Below are positions 6,301 through 13,892 of a DNA stretch of 64,000 bases, piece by piece. The DNA comes from Dyella sp. OK004 (GTDB lineage: Bacteria > Pseudomonadota > Gammaproteobacteria > Xanthomonadales > Rhodanobacteraceae): NCBI RefSeq assembly GCF_900114495.1, contig NZ_FOZI01000001.1:1073469-1137468 (forward strand). The letters are read 5' to 3'. The translations under genes and the position numbers were made by a program. Below the pieces are notes generated by a model. That model was not told the origin of the DNA and searched no databases. It worked only from the letters and a program-made list of their open reading frames with translations. Position 1 is the stretch's first letter; every line of letters begins with the position of its first letter.

Positions 6301-9216
6301 CATCGCGTCGTAGCTGCGCGTGGTGCGGGCCGCCGCCGGCACCTGATCCTGGCTGCACGCGGTGCCGGCGATGTCCAGGCCAGAAGCCGTCCATGCCGCG
6401 TTGTTGGCATTGTCATAGGCGATGACTTCGCTACCCGACTCCGGCTCGTAAGTCCGGCACAGGCGATGGAAGCCGTCGTAGTAGAGGAACTTCGTAGTAT
6501 CGACCACCGTGCCGGACGTGCTCCATTGGCGGATGGCCTGGGGGTTGCCGTAGATGTCGCGCGTCACCGCCTGGTTGACGCTTTCCGGCGCCTGCACGCC
6601 GATCACCGCGTCCATCGACGGCACATCGAAGACCTGGTAGCTGGTGATGGTGACGTAGTCGTTGGGATCGGCCGGAGTGGCCGTACCCTGCGGGGCGGTC
6701 ACTTTTTTTCGTGCGCCGGACAGGTATTCGATGGTGGTAGTCAGGTCACCTAGTTCGGACGTCTGGATGGTGGCCGTAGGGCGGTCGAGCACGTCATATT
6801 GCGTGGTGACGCCAGCGGCGAAGTCATCAACGTTGGTCGCCGTATCCCGCGGATAGGACTGGAAGGTTGTGCGACCTTTCCAGTCGAAGCGCGTCGCGCT
6901 CGTGCTGAGCGATCCGGCGACATTATCGATGTACGTTTCCGACAACACCGGGCGCAGCATGGCGTCGAAGTAGGTCACCACGCGCGAGGCGCCCTTGCTT
7001 GCCGTGCGTCGCCAGTGGTTGGCGCTGATACCGCGCTCGTCAGCGCCCACGTAGTCGTACCGGAAACCCTTTGAGTACCACGGCTGCTCGTCGCCGCTCG
7101 GATAGTCGACACCAGTGACACGCCCACCAAGATCGTAGTGATAAGTCGTGGTGGCGCCCGCGCGATCCGTCGCGGTGAGGATCTGGCCGATCGGGCTGAC
7201 TGTGACGGTTTCAAACGTGGTGTCCGCGTAATCGACGCGGCGGGGAATGCCCATGTAGTAGTCGGAGAACGCGGTGGTGTGGATGTTGCCATCCGTCACC
7301 GAGGCGAGGTTGCCATCCGCACCCCATCCATAGGTGAACTGCTTCTGCCCGAAGCGCCAGTATTCGGTGACCTGTGCCAAGTTGTTGTAAACGTATTTCT
7401 CGGTGACCTCGTTCGGGTTGACCGAGGTATTCATCCGCTGATCCGGTTGGCCCAACACCCATAGCGTGGTGTCGTGGTGGTAGGTCAGTGCTTCGGCATA
7501 GGTAGCCTGACCGGCGCTGCTGTGGCGGGACACGTGGAGCGGATTGCCGTAGTCGTCAAAGTCAGGGGCTTCCCAAGTGTAAGTGTCGCCTTCCTGGACG
7601 ATGGAGCGGGACGAGGGCCAGCGATAGTAGTTATCGCCAGAACTCATGCCGGACGCCGCGCCCACGGAGTACGGCACCAGGTGCGTGTACCAACCCTTGT
7701 TTTCCACACGCGCGATGCTCGACAGCGAGGAGCCGGTTTCGGTCTTCAGTACCAAACCTTGTGTCGCCGAGCTGTACTGGTTGTCCATGGTATAGCGCGT
7801 AACCGAACCATCGGGCGCAGTGACCACGACGCTGCGCCACGTGGGCGACCCGGCATTGCACTGCACCGATGCCGGTGTCTGTGCACCGCTATAGCACCCG
7901 TTGGAGGAACCGTAGTCGTAAGTCCAGTTCTGCGCTGACAGGCCTGCACCGGTGACCACTTTCTGCGTCAACGCCACGCTGTCGTAGAACGCGGGCGTTG
8001 AGATGATGCTGTAGGCGCCGTGCGTGGATGGGTAATTGCACTGGAAGGTGACGAACGACTGCCCGAAGCGCATCGGCGCCAGGACGAAATCGCCCACCAG
8101 ACCGCTTGGCGTGGTGACATGGATGTTGGCCTGGCCTTTGTAGGTGGGGCTCAGGACATCACAGCTTGGTAATGCGCCGTTGTCCGTAATGTCGCCGGTG
8201 CGTGACAACGCCCACACGCCGCCGATGGGGTCGGTCACGGTGAACCCATACAGCCCACCTGAGCCGGTGGTGCCGTTGGTGAGCGTCCAGGTGCGCGTGC
8301 CATCGGCCACGGTGTAGCCAGTGCTGGTGGTGGTGACAGTAACTTGCCGGCCGTCGTTCGAGCTGATGACCAGGGAGTCGCCCACGTGGTCGTACTTCAC
8401 CCAGTTGCCGAAGCGGTCCTCGATGCGGCTGACGTAGTAGCGCACTTCCGCGCGCGACAGCACCGTATTGCCGCCGAGTTCGGCCACTTTGGTGATGGCG
8501 GGCGCGAATGTGTTGGCGACATCGGTGAAGTAATAGCGTGTGCCGTCTGGCGCGTGACCCACAAAGGCTTCACCCTCGGTGAACCCGGCTTCCACCGCAC
8601 TCAGGCACGAAAAATACCAGTTGTTGCGCGTCGTCCAGTGGTAGGCCTTGCCGTCGGTGGGCTGGGGTGCCGACGGCAATATCTGGTACATCAGCTCTGA
8701 GGAGCCATCCGCCAGCGTGATGCTGTTGCCGTGCCAGTATTCCTCGGAGAAGAACGTGCTCGCCTTGCCGCTTGTGTTGGCCGTTTCCGGCGGCTGGCCA
8801 AGAACGGGCACTACCGAGCAGCGATCCTTGGTGGCACCGCCGCCGGACGCCGTCGCCACCCAGCCGGTCCTCGTGCTGAAGGTACCGCTGATGTACGGCC
8901 GCACCAGATCCAACTGGAAAGAGATGTTCTTGTAGATGGGCTGAGGGCTGTAGCGGAACGCCACACTGACCGGCAGCGCGTTGTTTCCTGGCAGGCTGAC
9001 GATGGTGCGCTCGAAATACGTGCTGCCAGTGGAGAAATCGGCCCGATCACCCAGGTCTGCTCCGCCCAGCACGATAGCGTCCTCGGCGCGGCGCAGCTGC
9101 TTGAAGTAATCCTCTGGAATCTCGATGGACTGCGCCCCCACGCCAGCCACATGTAAACCGAAGACGAGCACGATCAACGACGCGCGCATGAATGCGCGTG
9201 CACTACGAAACGGCAT
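3361..9216 (-). CDS. giant secreted RHS/YD-repeat protein with C-terminal fibronectin-III repeats
   Basis: A 1951-residue exported protein. The signal peptide (RASLIVLVFGLHVAGVGAQ) is followed by a conserved N-terminal beta-rich part to about residue 590. YD repeats then run from about 600 to 1300 (for example YDLGGRVTG, YDAMNRVLS, YTYDAVGNV, YDASGRRVL), which in RHS proteins build a hollow shell around a toxin. Where the DPxG core and toxin would normally follow, there are instead about seven fibronectin-III-like units (1305-1951), each with patterns such as SYTVQESANGGAW and YRVQACNxAGC. Start at 9216 has AAGGGG upstream; the frame opens earlier at 9255. The gene for the missing core lies just downstream. 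Confidence 0.85.
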   Translation of the reverse strand: MPFRSARAFMRASLIVLVFGLHVAGVGAQSIEIPEDYFKQLRRAEDAIVLGGADLGDRADFSTGSTYFERTIVSLPGNNALPVSVAFRYSPQPIYKNISFQLDLVRPYISGTFSTRTGWVATASGGGATKDRCSVVPVLGQPPETANTSGKASTFFSEEYWHGNSITLADGSSELMYQILPSAPQPTDGKAYHWTTRNNWYFSCLSAVEAGFTEGEAFVGHAPDGTRYYFTDVANTFAPAITKVAELGGNTVLSRAEVRYYVSRIEDRFGNWVKYDHVGDSLVISSNDGRQVTVTTTSTGYTVADGTRTWTLTNGTTGSGGLYGFTVTDPIGGVWALSRTGDITDNGALPSCDVLSPTYKGQANIHVTTPSGLVGDFVLAPMRFGQSFVTFQCNYPSTHGAYSIISTPAFYDSVALTQKVVTGAGLSAQNWTYDYGSSNGCYSGAQTPASVQCNAGSPTWRSVVVTAPDGSVTRYTMDNQYSSATQGLVLKTETGSSLSSIARVENKGWYTHLVPYSVGAASGMSSGDNYYRWPSSRSIVQEGDTYTWEAPDFDDYGNPLHVSRHSSAGQATYAEALTYHHDTTLWVLGQPDQRMNTSVNPNEVTEKYVYNNLAQVTEYWRFGQKQFTYGWGADGNLASVTDGNIHTTAFSDYYMGIPRRVDYADTTFETVTVSPIGQILTATDRAGATTTYHYDLGGRVTGVDYPSGDEQPWYSKGFRYDYVGADERGISANHWRRTASKGASRVVTYFDAMLRPVLSETYIDNVAGSLSTSATRFDWKGRTTFQSYPRDTATNVDDFAAGVTTQYDVLDRPTATIQTSELGDLTTTIEYLSGARKKVTAPQGTATPADPNDYVTITSYQVFDVPSMDAVIGVQAPESVNQAVTRDIYGNPQAIRQWSTSGTVVDTTKFLYYDGFHRLCRTYEPESGSEVIAYDNANNAAWTASGLDIAGTACSQDQVPAAARTTRSYDAMNRVLSLVPPAGTPSTVYTYDAVGNVHTADSGITSWIGTRNKLGVLTKEQLGVTGNGINVINYSHDAYGSLKTITYPDATVIDYAPDALGRPSQAGDFATGVSYFADGDVKSFNFGNGTSYVADKNARQLLQNFIYGRSGTVLNLSLDYAYDRNGNITGMTDVVTGQRSKSMTYDQLNRLSSASASQLWGTESYTYDALNNIRSRISDGSTFTYNYDGANRLTSISQGAADVMTLGYDTRGNVTNKNGNTLVFNDKNQLTNIPNFGSYSYDASGRRVLKARPNGSQTYYFYSQGGQLMYTVDTATAKATGYIYLGKRMIARNETLQLAAPSGISFDANPNNGSYTVSWTASTGATSYQLDESGDGGASWSTAGASITGTSFAIANKPGGSYLYRVKGCVGMQCTGWAFSATLGVTPELPGISVPTGARSGAYDITWTAPISATSYDVQEQVNGGAWTTIVSDTTANAISRPGTTSGSYKYQVQAKSAYGMRGWAVSATVIVDTTLGQPPAAPAALTVPATSYDGNATIAWSSTARASSYVLKQSFNGGAPTQAYAGAATGTVLGNLAAGTYAFQIQACNDNGCSLATSGTNLVVTRAPTAVPTITAPANSTNGAYTISWTTVATATSYTVQESANGGAWTQVQANGNTSWAASGKGNGNYAYRVQACNVAGCGAWSSMGTTSVLLPPPTPTGVTAPGTAYGPFTVTWNVSPTTTSYDVYQSFNGGGWVRIASVVANAVGVTPSASGSYQFFITANNASGWSGQTGASNAVSVTLAPTAAPSLSVPANDTTGSYWVSWTGVGDAASYQLQEQVNGGGWYTVQNNASGSWLASGKGGATYSYRVQACNAAGCGPWSNTGSITVTPIPAMPSGLRGTVWVFSGGALAAARNTGSADAKGFSTVIPNRPPDTYQLDALWNASAGAASYDLQYCRTGVCLIKNTAATSILSIPVNGTNYTISVRACNAAGCSAWSAAVTPTISNG

Positions 9217-9468
9217 CTTTCTGTCCCCTTGCAGATGCCGCGCGCCAACCTGCACCCCTGCAAGTTCTTACGGCATGGGGGCAATCTAGGCAGGAAGGTC
9301 AGGGAGATGCAAGGGCAGAAGCGGACAAAAACTTGCGTTTAGTCACAATATCGGGGGAGGCAGCGGCAATTTGCGCCGGTGGTTCCAATGTCCTTGATTC
9401 AGTCGGATGAAATACGGGCCGACATCAAGCACGTGTGGCAATCCCCGTTGCGACGCCCGTGCTACCAC

Positions 9469-9580
9469 TTAGGCATCCATCCCTTCTGCCCCAGCACTCC
9501 GCAGTACCCGAGCGCATTCGGCTATGGTTGAGTCAGTGGTTATCACATCGTCCAATAAGGCGACGTGAGGGGTAATGCAA
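9469..9580 (-). pseudogene. ComF-type phosphoribosyltransferase, C-terminal fragment
   Basis: The minus strand encodes TPHVALLDDVITTDSTIAEC, then ARVLRSAGAEG and a stop at 9469-9471. This is the PRPP-binding loop and following helix of ComF (normally VDDVxTTGxT), the DNA-uptake phosphoribosyltransferase of about 240 aa. The conserved Gly of the loop is Asp here. Nothing upstream matches the zinc-binding N-terminal half. The stretch 9217-9468 between this fragment and the RHS gene shows no gene and presumably carries the RHS promoter. Confidence 0.6.
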
Positions 9581-9663
9581 CGCCAGCGCGAACCGCGAAT
9601 ATCCTGTGCACTTTGTGTCGTCGCGCCAGGTGGTCAAGCTCGTGACAGAACGTCCGAGAAGGA

Positions 9664-9688
9664 TGCCCGCTTTGGGTCGGAAGCGGAC
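9664..9688 (-). repeat. cassette palindrome, inverted copy behind the recombinase
   Basis: The minus strand reads GTCCGCTTCCGACCC then AAAGCGGGCA, 25 bases after the end of the recombinase gene. It follows the recombinase in the same way the plus copies follow their genes. Confidence 0.8.
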
Positions 9689-9713
9689 TCAGCGCTCGAC
9701 GTTACCCTGCTCA

Positions 9714-10337
9714 TCAGACCTCAGTCTCCTCGGACAGCGCAAGAGCGTCCTCGACTTCGATGCCCAGGTACCGCACCGTGCTCTCGAGCTTTGTGTGGCC
9801 AAGCAGTAGCTGGACCGCTCGCAGGTTGTGGGTGCGACGATAGATCAGGGTCGGCTTGGTGCGCCGCATCGAATGGGTGCCGTAGTCGGCGGGTTGAAGC
9901 CCTGCGCTGGCTGCCCAACGCTTCACGACCCGCGCGTACTGACGGGTTGATAGATGAAATCCTGATCGCTGCCTGCTGGGAAAGAGATAGTCCTCTCGGG
10001 TAAGGCCCTTCTTGTTGATCCATTCCATGACCGCCTGCCTGGTTTGCTCGGTTAGCTCGAACTGGACCGCTTTCCCCGTCTTGCGCTGGATGATCTGAGC
10101 TCTGGCGCCCAGGCCGCCCTCGCGCGCCAGATCGCATACCTTGATGGCGATCAGGTCACACCCGCGAAGCTTGCTGTCGATCGCCAAGTTGAAGAGCGCC
10201 AGGTCGCGAGTACGTCGCTGCAACTGGAGCCGGACCCTTATCCCAAAGATGTCCCTAAGCTTTAGTGGCAGCTTCTGGCCGACGATTCTTCCCCGATTCC
10301 ATGGGACGGGCGGACGGCCAGTTGGCTGCATGCACAT
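9714..10337 (-). CDS. short tyrosine recombinase (XerC/D superfamily), candidate cassette integrase
   Basis: A 207-residue recombinase with the catalytic set visible: Arg in SKLRGCDLIAIKVCD (about residue 58), HSMRRT (His-x-x-Arg, about 155-158), the second His in LLGHTKLESTV and the nucleophile Tyr in VRYLG. It lacks the usual 80-100 residue SAM-like N-terminal domain and the extra helix typical of IntI, so it is much shorter than integron integrases (about 320-340 aa). GGGGAG sits 7 bases before the ATG. It is divergent from the gene array, with the first palindrome only 59 bases from its start, the place attI occupies in integrons. A functional link to the palindromes is inference. Confidence 0.85.
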   Translation of the reverse strand: MCMQPTGRPPVPWNRGRIVGQKLPLKLRDIFGIRVRLQLQRRTRDLALFNLAIDSKLRGCDLIAIKVCDLAREGGLGARAQIIQRKTGKAVQFELTEQTRQAVMEWINKKGLTREDYLFPSRQRSGFHLSTRQYARVVKRWAASAGLQPADYGTHSMRRTKPTLIYRRTHNLRAVQLLLGHTKLESTVRYLGIEVEDALALSEETEV

Positions 10338-10395
10338 GGCGATACTCCCCGGCGGTTTAGAGAGTTGCCATACTGAGTGCTAGGGGTTCAATGGG

Positions 10396-10423
10396 ATGTC
10401 TGCTTTCGACCCATAGCGGACAT
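10396..10423 (+). repeat. cassette palindrome 1
   Basis: Left arm TGTCTGCTT, loop TCGACCCA, right arm TAGCGGACA. It is the first copy of the array and lies between the recombinase promoter region and the first cassette gene. Confidence 0.85.
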
Positions 10424-10445
10424 TCAACGCTCAGCCCGGAGGAAC

Positions 10446-10772
10446 ATGTTGAACTTGCCTTACATCCCGGAATCGGTGTTAACAGCGCTGCGTTGGGGCT
10501 CCATTCCCGAAAGCTCCCCGCATACGCACAGGGAGATCGCCGAATGGTGCGACCAATTCTGGTGCCATTTCATGGATGTCGACGCGCCCGCTGAAATCGA
10601 GCGTCTCCTGCCCGTACTTGCTGATGTTGACGTCCAGTGGGATCTCTTTCTCGCCAATACCTACACGTTCGAGCAGCTTCGAACACTCAATCTCAATGAT
10701 GTCAGGTTGCCTACTGAATGGTTTGACGATTGGGCTAGGCAGGCACAGCCAGGCAGTGAACTGTCCGGATAA
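10446..10772 (+). CDS. cassette 1: hypothetical soluble protein
   Basis: A 108-residue acidic protein (MLNLPYIPES...) rich in Trp, with no signal or membrane segment. I do not recognise the family. The middle (DAPAEIERLLPVLADVDVQWDLFL) and the end (LPTEWFDDWARQAQ) suggest an alpha/beta fold like the small immunity-type proteins often seen as orphans. The ATG at 10446 is preceded by GGAGGA at ideal spacing. The open frame also runs upstream through the palindrome, but that extension is only a translation of the repeat. Confidence 0.7.
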   Translation: MLNLPYIPESVLTALRWGSIPESSPHTHREIAEWCDQFWCHFMDVDAPAEIERLLPVLADVDVQWDLFLANTYTFEQLRTLNLNDVRLPTEWFDDWARQAQPGSELSG

Positions 10773-10816
10773 CCTTGACATCGGCGAGCACTTTGATGGT
10801 GTGGAGCGGTAACTTA

Positions 10817-10843
10817 GGTCCGCTCCCGACCCACAGCGGACAT
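10817..10843 (+). repeat. cassette palindrome 2
   Basis: Left arm GGTCCGCTC, loop CCGACCCA, right arm CAGCGGACA. It follows the stop of cassette gene 1 by 44 bases. Confidence 0.85.
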
Positions 10844-10911
10844 GGTCATTTGTGCAGCATTTTCAGTCCGTGCGCGGACCAATTTCAGAAGGCTAGAGGG
10901 ACCGACTGTTC

Positions 10912-11238
10912 ATGTCTAAGTTGAAGACAGCTTTGTTCATTCTTGTCGTCGGACTTGGTCATCTGCTCTGCATGTTCACCTTGATTGCGGACCGACTCTC
11001 ACGTGCTTCATGCAACGTGGGTCCCGAAACAATGTGCGTGACCCCGACCAGTAAGGTGATAGAGGCAACCCTGAGCTTCCCATTCTTTACCGTTACTCAT
11101 CTACTTGGATTGGACGGACACTTTCAGTCCTTGTTCCTTGCGTCATTGGTACTTAATTCGCTAGTAGCGGCAACATTCATTTGGTTTATCACTTGGAGAT
11201 GTCTCTGCCTGTGGCGAAGCGCCCGAAATCGAGCGTGA
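10912..11238 (+). CDS. cassette 2: small membrane protein
   Basis: A 108-residue protein with hydrophobic stretches at about 5-26 (TALFILVVGLGHLLCMFTLI), about 50-64 and 73-98, so two or three membrane helices, ending in a basic tail RSARNRA. Cys residues at the outer face (CNVG, MCVT) could pair. The family is unknown to me. AGAGGGA upstream of the ATG is a plausible ribosome site at long spacing. Like its neighbours it has no visible promoter of its own. Confidence 0.7.
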   Translation: MSKLKTALFILVVGLGHLLCMFTLIADRLSRASCNVGPETMCVTPTSKVIEATLSFPFFTVTHLLGLDGHFQSLFLASLVLNSLVAATFIWFITWRCLCLWRSARNRA

Positions 11239-11255
11239 TCTAGGTCGTTCGATGG

Positions 11256-11281
11256 TGTCCGCTTTCGACCCATAGCGGACA
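11256..11281 (+). repeat. cassette palindrome 3
   Basis: Left arm TGTCCGCTT, loop TCGACCCA, right arm TAGCGGACA, 17 bases after the preceding stop. Confidence 0.85.
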
Positions 11282-11305
11282 GTTCACTCAGTGGGAGGAA
11301 AGAGC

Positions 11306-11629
11306 TTGGACTTTCAGATAGACCGATTCGAGCCGAGTGGACTTATCGTTGGACGTAATGGCTATGCGGACATTCCGCTGGGAACGGTGTTCGTTGCGGT
11401 AACTAAGTGCCGTGTGGATGGAAAATCGCCGGAACTGTCTACTGTGGATCTAGGGGATGTCGCGACTATCGAGCTTCGACTCACCGAAGTTCAATGGTTC
11501 CGACGCTCCTTGGAAGTGATCCCGAACGGCCATGCCGCTGGTATCCGTCTTGAAGGTATGGGGCTCGAAGCAATTGCTGCCGCTCTTGCTACCAAGCGAG
11601 ATCGTGAGTTTATTTCTATTCGGACGTAA
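11306..11629 (+). CDS. cassette 3: hypothetical soluble protein (TTG start)
   Basis: A 107-residue beta-rich protein (DFQIDRFEPSGLIVGRNGYADIPLG...) without signal or membrane segment. I chose TTG at 11306 because GGAGGAAA lies 6-8 bases upstream; the longer frame from GTG at 11291 would place the ribosome site inside the gene. The fold pattern suggests a small barrel, then a helix near the end (MGLEAIAAALATKRDREF). Family not recognised. Confidence 0.65.
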   Translation: MDFQIDRFEPSGLIVGRNGYADIPLGTVFVAVTKCRVDGKSPELSTVDLGDVATIELRLTEVQWFRRSLEVIPNGHAAGIRLEGMGLEAIAAALATKRDREFISIRT

Positions 11630-11630
11630 A

Positions 11631-11656
11631 TGTCCGCTACCGACCCGCAGGGGACA
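11631..11656 (+). repeat. cassette palindrome 4 (degenerate right arm)
   Basis: Left arm TGTCCGCTA, loop CCGACCCG, right arm CAGGGGACA. It starts one base after the stop of the gene before it. Confidence 0.8.
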
Positions 11657-11686
11657 TTACGCGTGGGGATTCCTGGGGAGGAAATT

Positions 11687-11986
11687 ATGTTCGGACGGAA
11701 GACGAAGGAACTACTCGTGCCACCTGCTGCCAAGAATGACCCAAGAGCCATCGAGCTCATTCGGGTGTGGGCCGCTGACGGCAATCAGCACGTTTCCATC
11801 TCACCAGATGTCTGGGACGATCCGGCGACCTGGGGAGTCATGCTCGTAGATCTGGCGAAACATGTGGCGACCTTCTACGCCGAAGAACGCGGTATGGATA
11901 AACACGCAGTTCTCGCTCGAATCAAAACGCTGTTCGAGGCGGAGTGGGATTCGCCTACCTCCGAAGTTACTGGCAATGCTGTTTAG
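11687..11986 (+). CDS. cassette 4: DUF5076 family protein
   Basis: A 99-residue protein that fits DUF5076 as I know it: an N-terminal LLVPPAAKNDPRA, a central IRVWAADGNQHVS then PDVWDDPATWGVMLVDLAKH, and a C-terminal helix LARIKTLFEAEWDSPT. The biochemical function of the family is unknown. Start ATG has GGGGAGGAA directly upstream at good spacing; the frame also continues through the palindrome, which I treat as an artefact. It is a stand-alone cassette with no functional partner next to it. Confidence 0.75.
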   Translation: MFGRKTKELLVPPAAKNDPRAIELIRVWAADGNQHVSISPDVWDDPATWGVMLVDLAKHVATFYAEERGMDKHAVLARIKTLFEAEWDSPTSEVTGNAV

Positions 11987-11989
11987 ATA

Positions 11990-12015
11990 GGTCCGCTTCC
12001 TACCCAAAGCAGACC
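11990..12015 (+). repeat. cassette palindrome 5
   Basis: Left arm GGTCCGCTT, loop CCTACCCA, right arm AAGCAGACC. The loop has CTACCC instead of CGACCC. It lies 3 bases after the preceding stop. Confidence 0.8.
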
Positions 12016-12157
12016 CTGTTGACCGGTGGCAAGAGACAAAGTGAGTCGCGAGCATGGGCATGACCCCAAGGGATGCACTTGGCCGCCCAGGCACTCCGAC
12101 TTGAGTGAGGCCGGAGCCGCTAGCTATTTTTTATGGAAATGGAGATGGTGTAGTCCA

Positions 12158-13621
12158 ATGAATTCCAATTACATCCGCGTTCTAGAAAAAATTCTTTTCG
12201 CAGTTCTCTTGGTTGTTGCCACGACCGCCGTGGTTGCAGACGAATATCTACCGGACCGTGCTTACCTGTTTACCCAGCCAGGCTACAACTACGTTCCGTC
12301 CGTCATTGACGATGGAGTCACTGAGAAGTTTTGGTGGTGTGGGTATGGGACAGCAACGAACGAGAATGGCCGGAAAACTGATGTCATCTACTACACCACC
12401 TACTCATGGTCGGCTGGGAAGTGGGGCCCCATTGTTCAAGTACTTGCTCCGGACGGAGGGAGATGGAATCAATCTTCACAACAAGGAAGTACGTGGGAGT
12501 GGGCATTCACTTGTGATCCGTCAGTGATACAGGGGACTTTTGTTAACCCTGACGATGGCGTTTCGTATTCCTATGCCATGTACTACACGGCCACGAATAC
12601 GACGGCTGGCGCTGGAACGGCCAACAGCATCGGCGTGGCATTCTCAAACGACGGTATCAGCTGGGTCAAATACAGCAAAAACCCTGTTATTACGCAGCAG
12701 GATCCGTCGAAAGTGGACGTCTATGGAGCCGGTCAAGCTGCCACATACAACTACGATGGCAAGTCGGGTCTCTATCTCTTCTACACTGACGACACAACTA
12801 GTAATGGAAGGAGGGTTTGGCTACGCAGCACGACTGACGGAATCCATTTCGGCTCGCCAACGCTTATAAGCAATACCAGCAGCGACGACATCGCTCTATG
12901 CCCCAATGATGACTTCGCCTACGACTGGAAAACGGGTTACTTCTACGGAGCCATTGAAAGTTGCGACTTTCAGCGTGCTGGGGAAAGCGTGCACTACCAG
13001 TTTGGCTTATACAGAATCACAGGGGCTGATTTACTGAAAGGCCAGGGAGCATGGGAGCCCCTTGGTTACATCAACTCGGCGATGACGGGTTTTTCCGTCA
13101 ACCACAGTCCCGGCCTGAGGCGCGATGGCTTTGGCAATTCAACCGCCTGGCTGCCTCTGGTGTCGGTCTACTTTGCGGGTGGCACGAACGATCCCAGCAC
13201 CTGGAATCTGTCCACCGTCGGCTGGGTACCCAGTCCTAATACTTTTGCGCTCAACAGATACGTCCAATATCCGTACGGCCATTGGGTCAGCACGGGGTAT
13301 GTAGATCCTGGCTATACGCTCGAGTCGACGCTGGGTTATCTCTACATGACGCAGATGCCAGGTACTCGCCCAATTTATAGCTGTCAGTTACTCGATGGCA
13401 TCCATCACTTCCTTTCGATGGACCAGGGCTGCGAGAGTCAACTGCCGTTGGGCGTGGCAGGGTGGATTTATCTTGCGCCACCACAAGACGTGAATACTGT
13501 GGCTATCTATCGCTGCAACAATGTAAATGGTGATCACTTTGCGTCTACCGACCCAAAGTGTGAAGGGACAACAGTTGAAAACCAAGGCAATCCGCTGGGC
13601 TACGCCCGTACGTCTCCTTAG
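12158..13621 (+). CDS. cassette 5: secreted beta-propeller protein (GH43/32-like) with repeat-type C-terminal domain
   Basis: A 487-residue exported protein. Signal peptide: ILFAVLLVVATTAVVA. Residues about 30-380 contain propeller-like blades with patterns common in the GH43/GH32 superfamily (YNYVPSVIDDG, YSYAMYYTAT, SIGVAFSNDGISWVKYSKNP, GQAATYNYDGKSGLYLFYTD). The last 90 residues hold two copies of a short unit (YSCQLLDGIHHFLSMDQGCE; YRCNNVNGDHFASTDPKCEG) resembling DUF5648-type cell-surface units. Catalytic acids cannot be assigned by eye, so it may bind rather than cut sugar. It makes this cassette four times longer than the others, and 215 bases without a gene separate it from the next palindrome. 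Confidence 0.7.
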   Translation: MNSNYIRVLEKILFAVLLVVATTAVVADEYLPDRAYLFTQPGYNYVPSVIDDGVTEKFWWCGYGTATNENGRKTDVIYYTTYSWSAGKWGPIVQVLAPDGGRWNQSSQQGSTWEWAFTCDPSVIQGTFVNPDDGVSYSYAMYYTATNTTAGAGTANSIGVAFSNDGISWVKYSKNPVITQQDPSKVDVYGAGQAATYNYDGKSGLYLFYTDDTTSNGRRVWLRSTTDGIHFGSPTLISNTSSDDIALCPNDDFAYDWKTGYFYGAIESCDFQRAGESVHYQFGLYRITGADLLKGQGAWEPLGYINSAMTGFSVNHSPGLRRDGFGNSTAWLPLVSVYFAGGTNDPSTWNLSTVGWVPSPNTFALNRYVQYPYGHWVSTGYVDPGYTLESTLGYLYMTQMPGTRPIYSCQLLDGIHHFLSMDQGCESQLPLGVAGWIYLAPPQDVNTVAIYRCNNVNGDHFASTDPKCEGTTVENQGNPLGYARTSP

Positions 13622-13836
13622 CGCCGATATCGGCAGAGCACAAGCCGGGGCGGCGAAACTGGTTCGCAGGCGTTTCTCGCCCCGCATGGTCTGAATGGAT
13701 TGCAAAGTGCGGCCGGACGCCATCTTCAATGTATGGCCTACGTTGCAGCACTTCGCCAAGGATACCCACGGCTATAGAAATGCACTTCGGCGAAGATGTC
13801 GTGCCATCTAAGCGTGAGGAATAAGTGGCCATTGGA

Positions 13837-13863
13837 ACGTCCGCTTTCGACCCAAAGCAGGCG
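13837..13863 (+). repeat. cassette palindrome 6
   Basis: Left part ACGTCCGCTT, loop TCGACCCA, right arm AAGCAGGCG. The right arm has lost part of its pairing. Confidence 0.75.
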
Positions 13864-13892
13864 CTTTCAAATACTGGGCCAAGGAGATGGCG

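Noticed and set aside
4015-8935. Long plus-strand frames opposite the RHS gene
   Set aside because: They follow the codon periodicity of the minus-strand YD and fibronectin repeats and show no known motif.
10377-10445. N-terminal extension of cassette gene 1 through the palindrome
   Set aside because: The residues are encoded by the repeat and an in-frame ATG with GGAGGA follows it. The same reasoning trimmed cassettes 4, 9 and 17.
13545-13566. Another palindrome copy (CTACCGACCCAAAGTG)
   Set aside because: It lies inside the propeller gene, encodes part of a repeated protein motif (FASTDPKCEG) and has no matching left arm.
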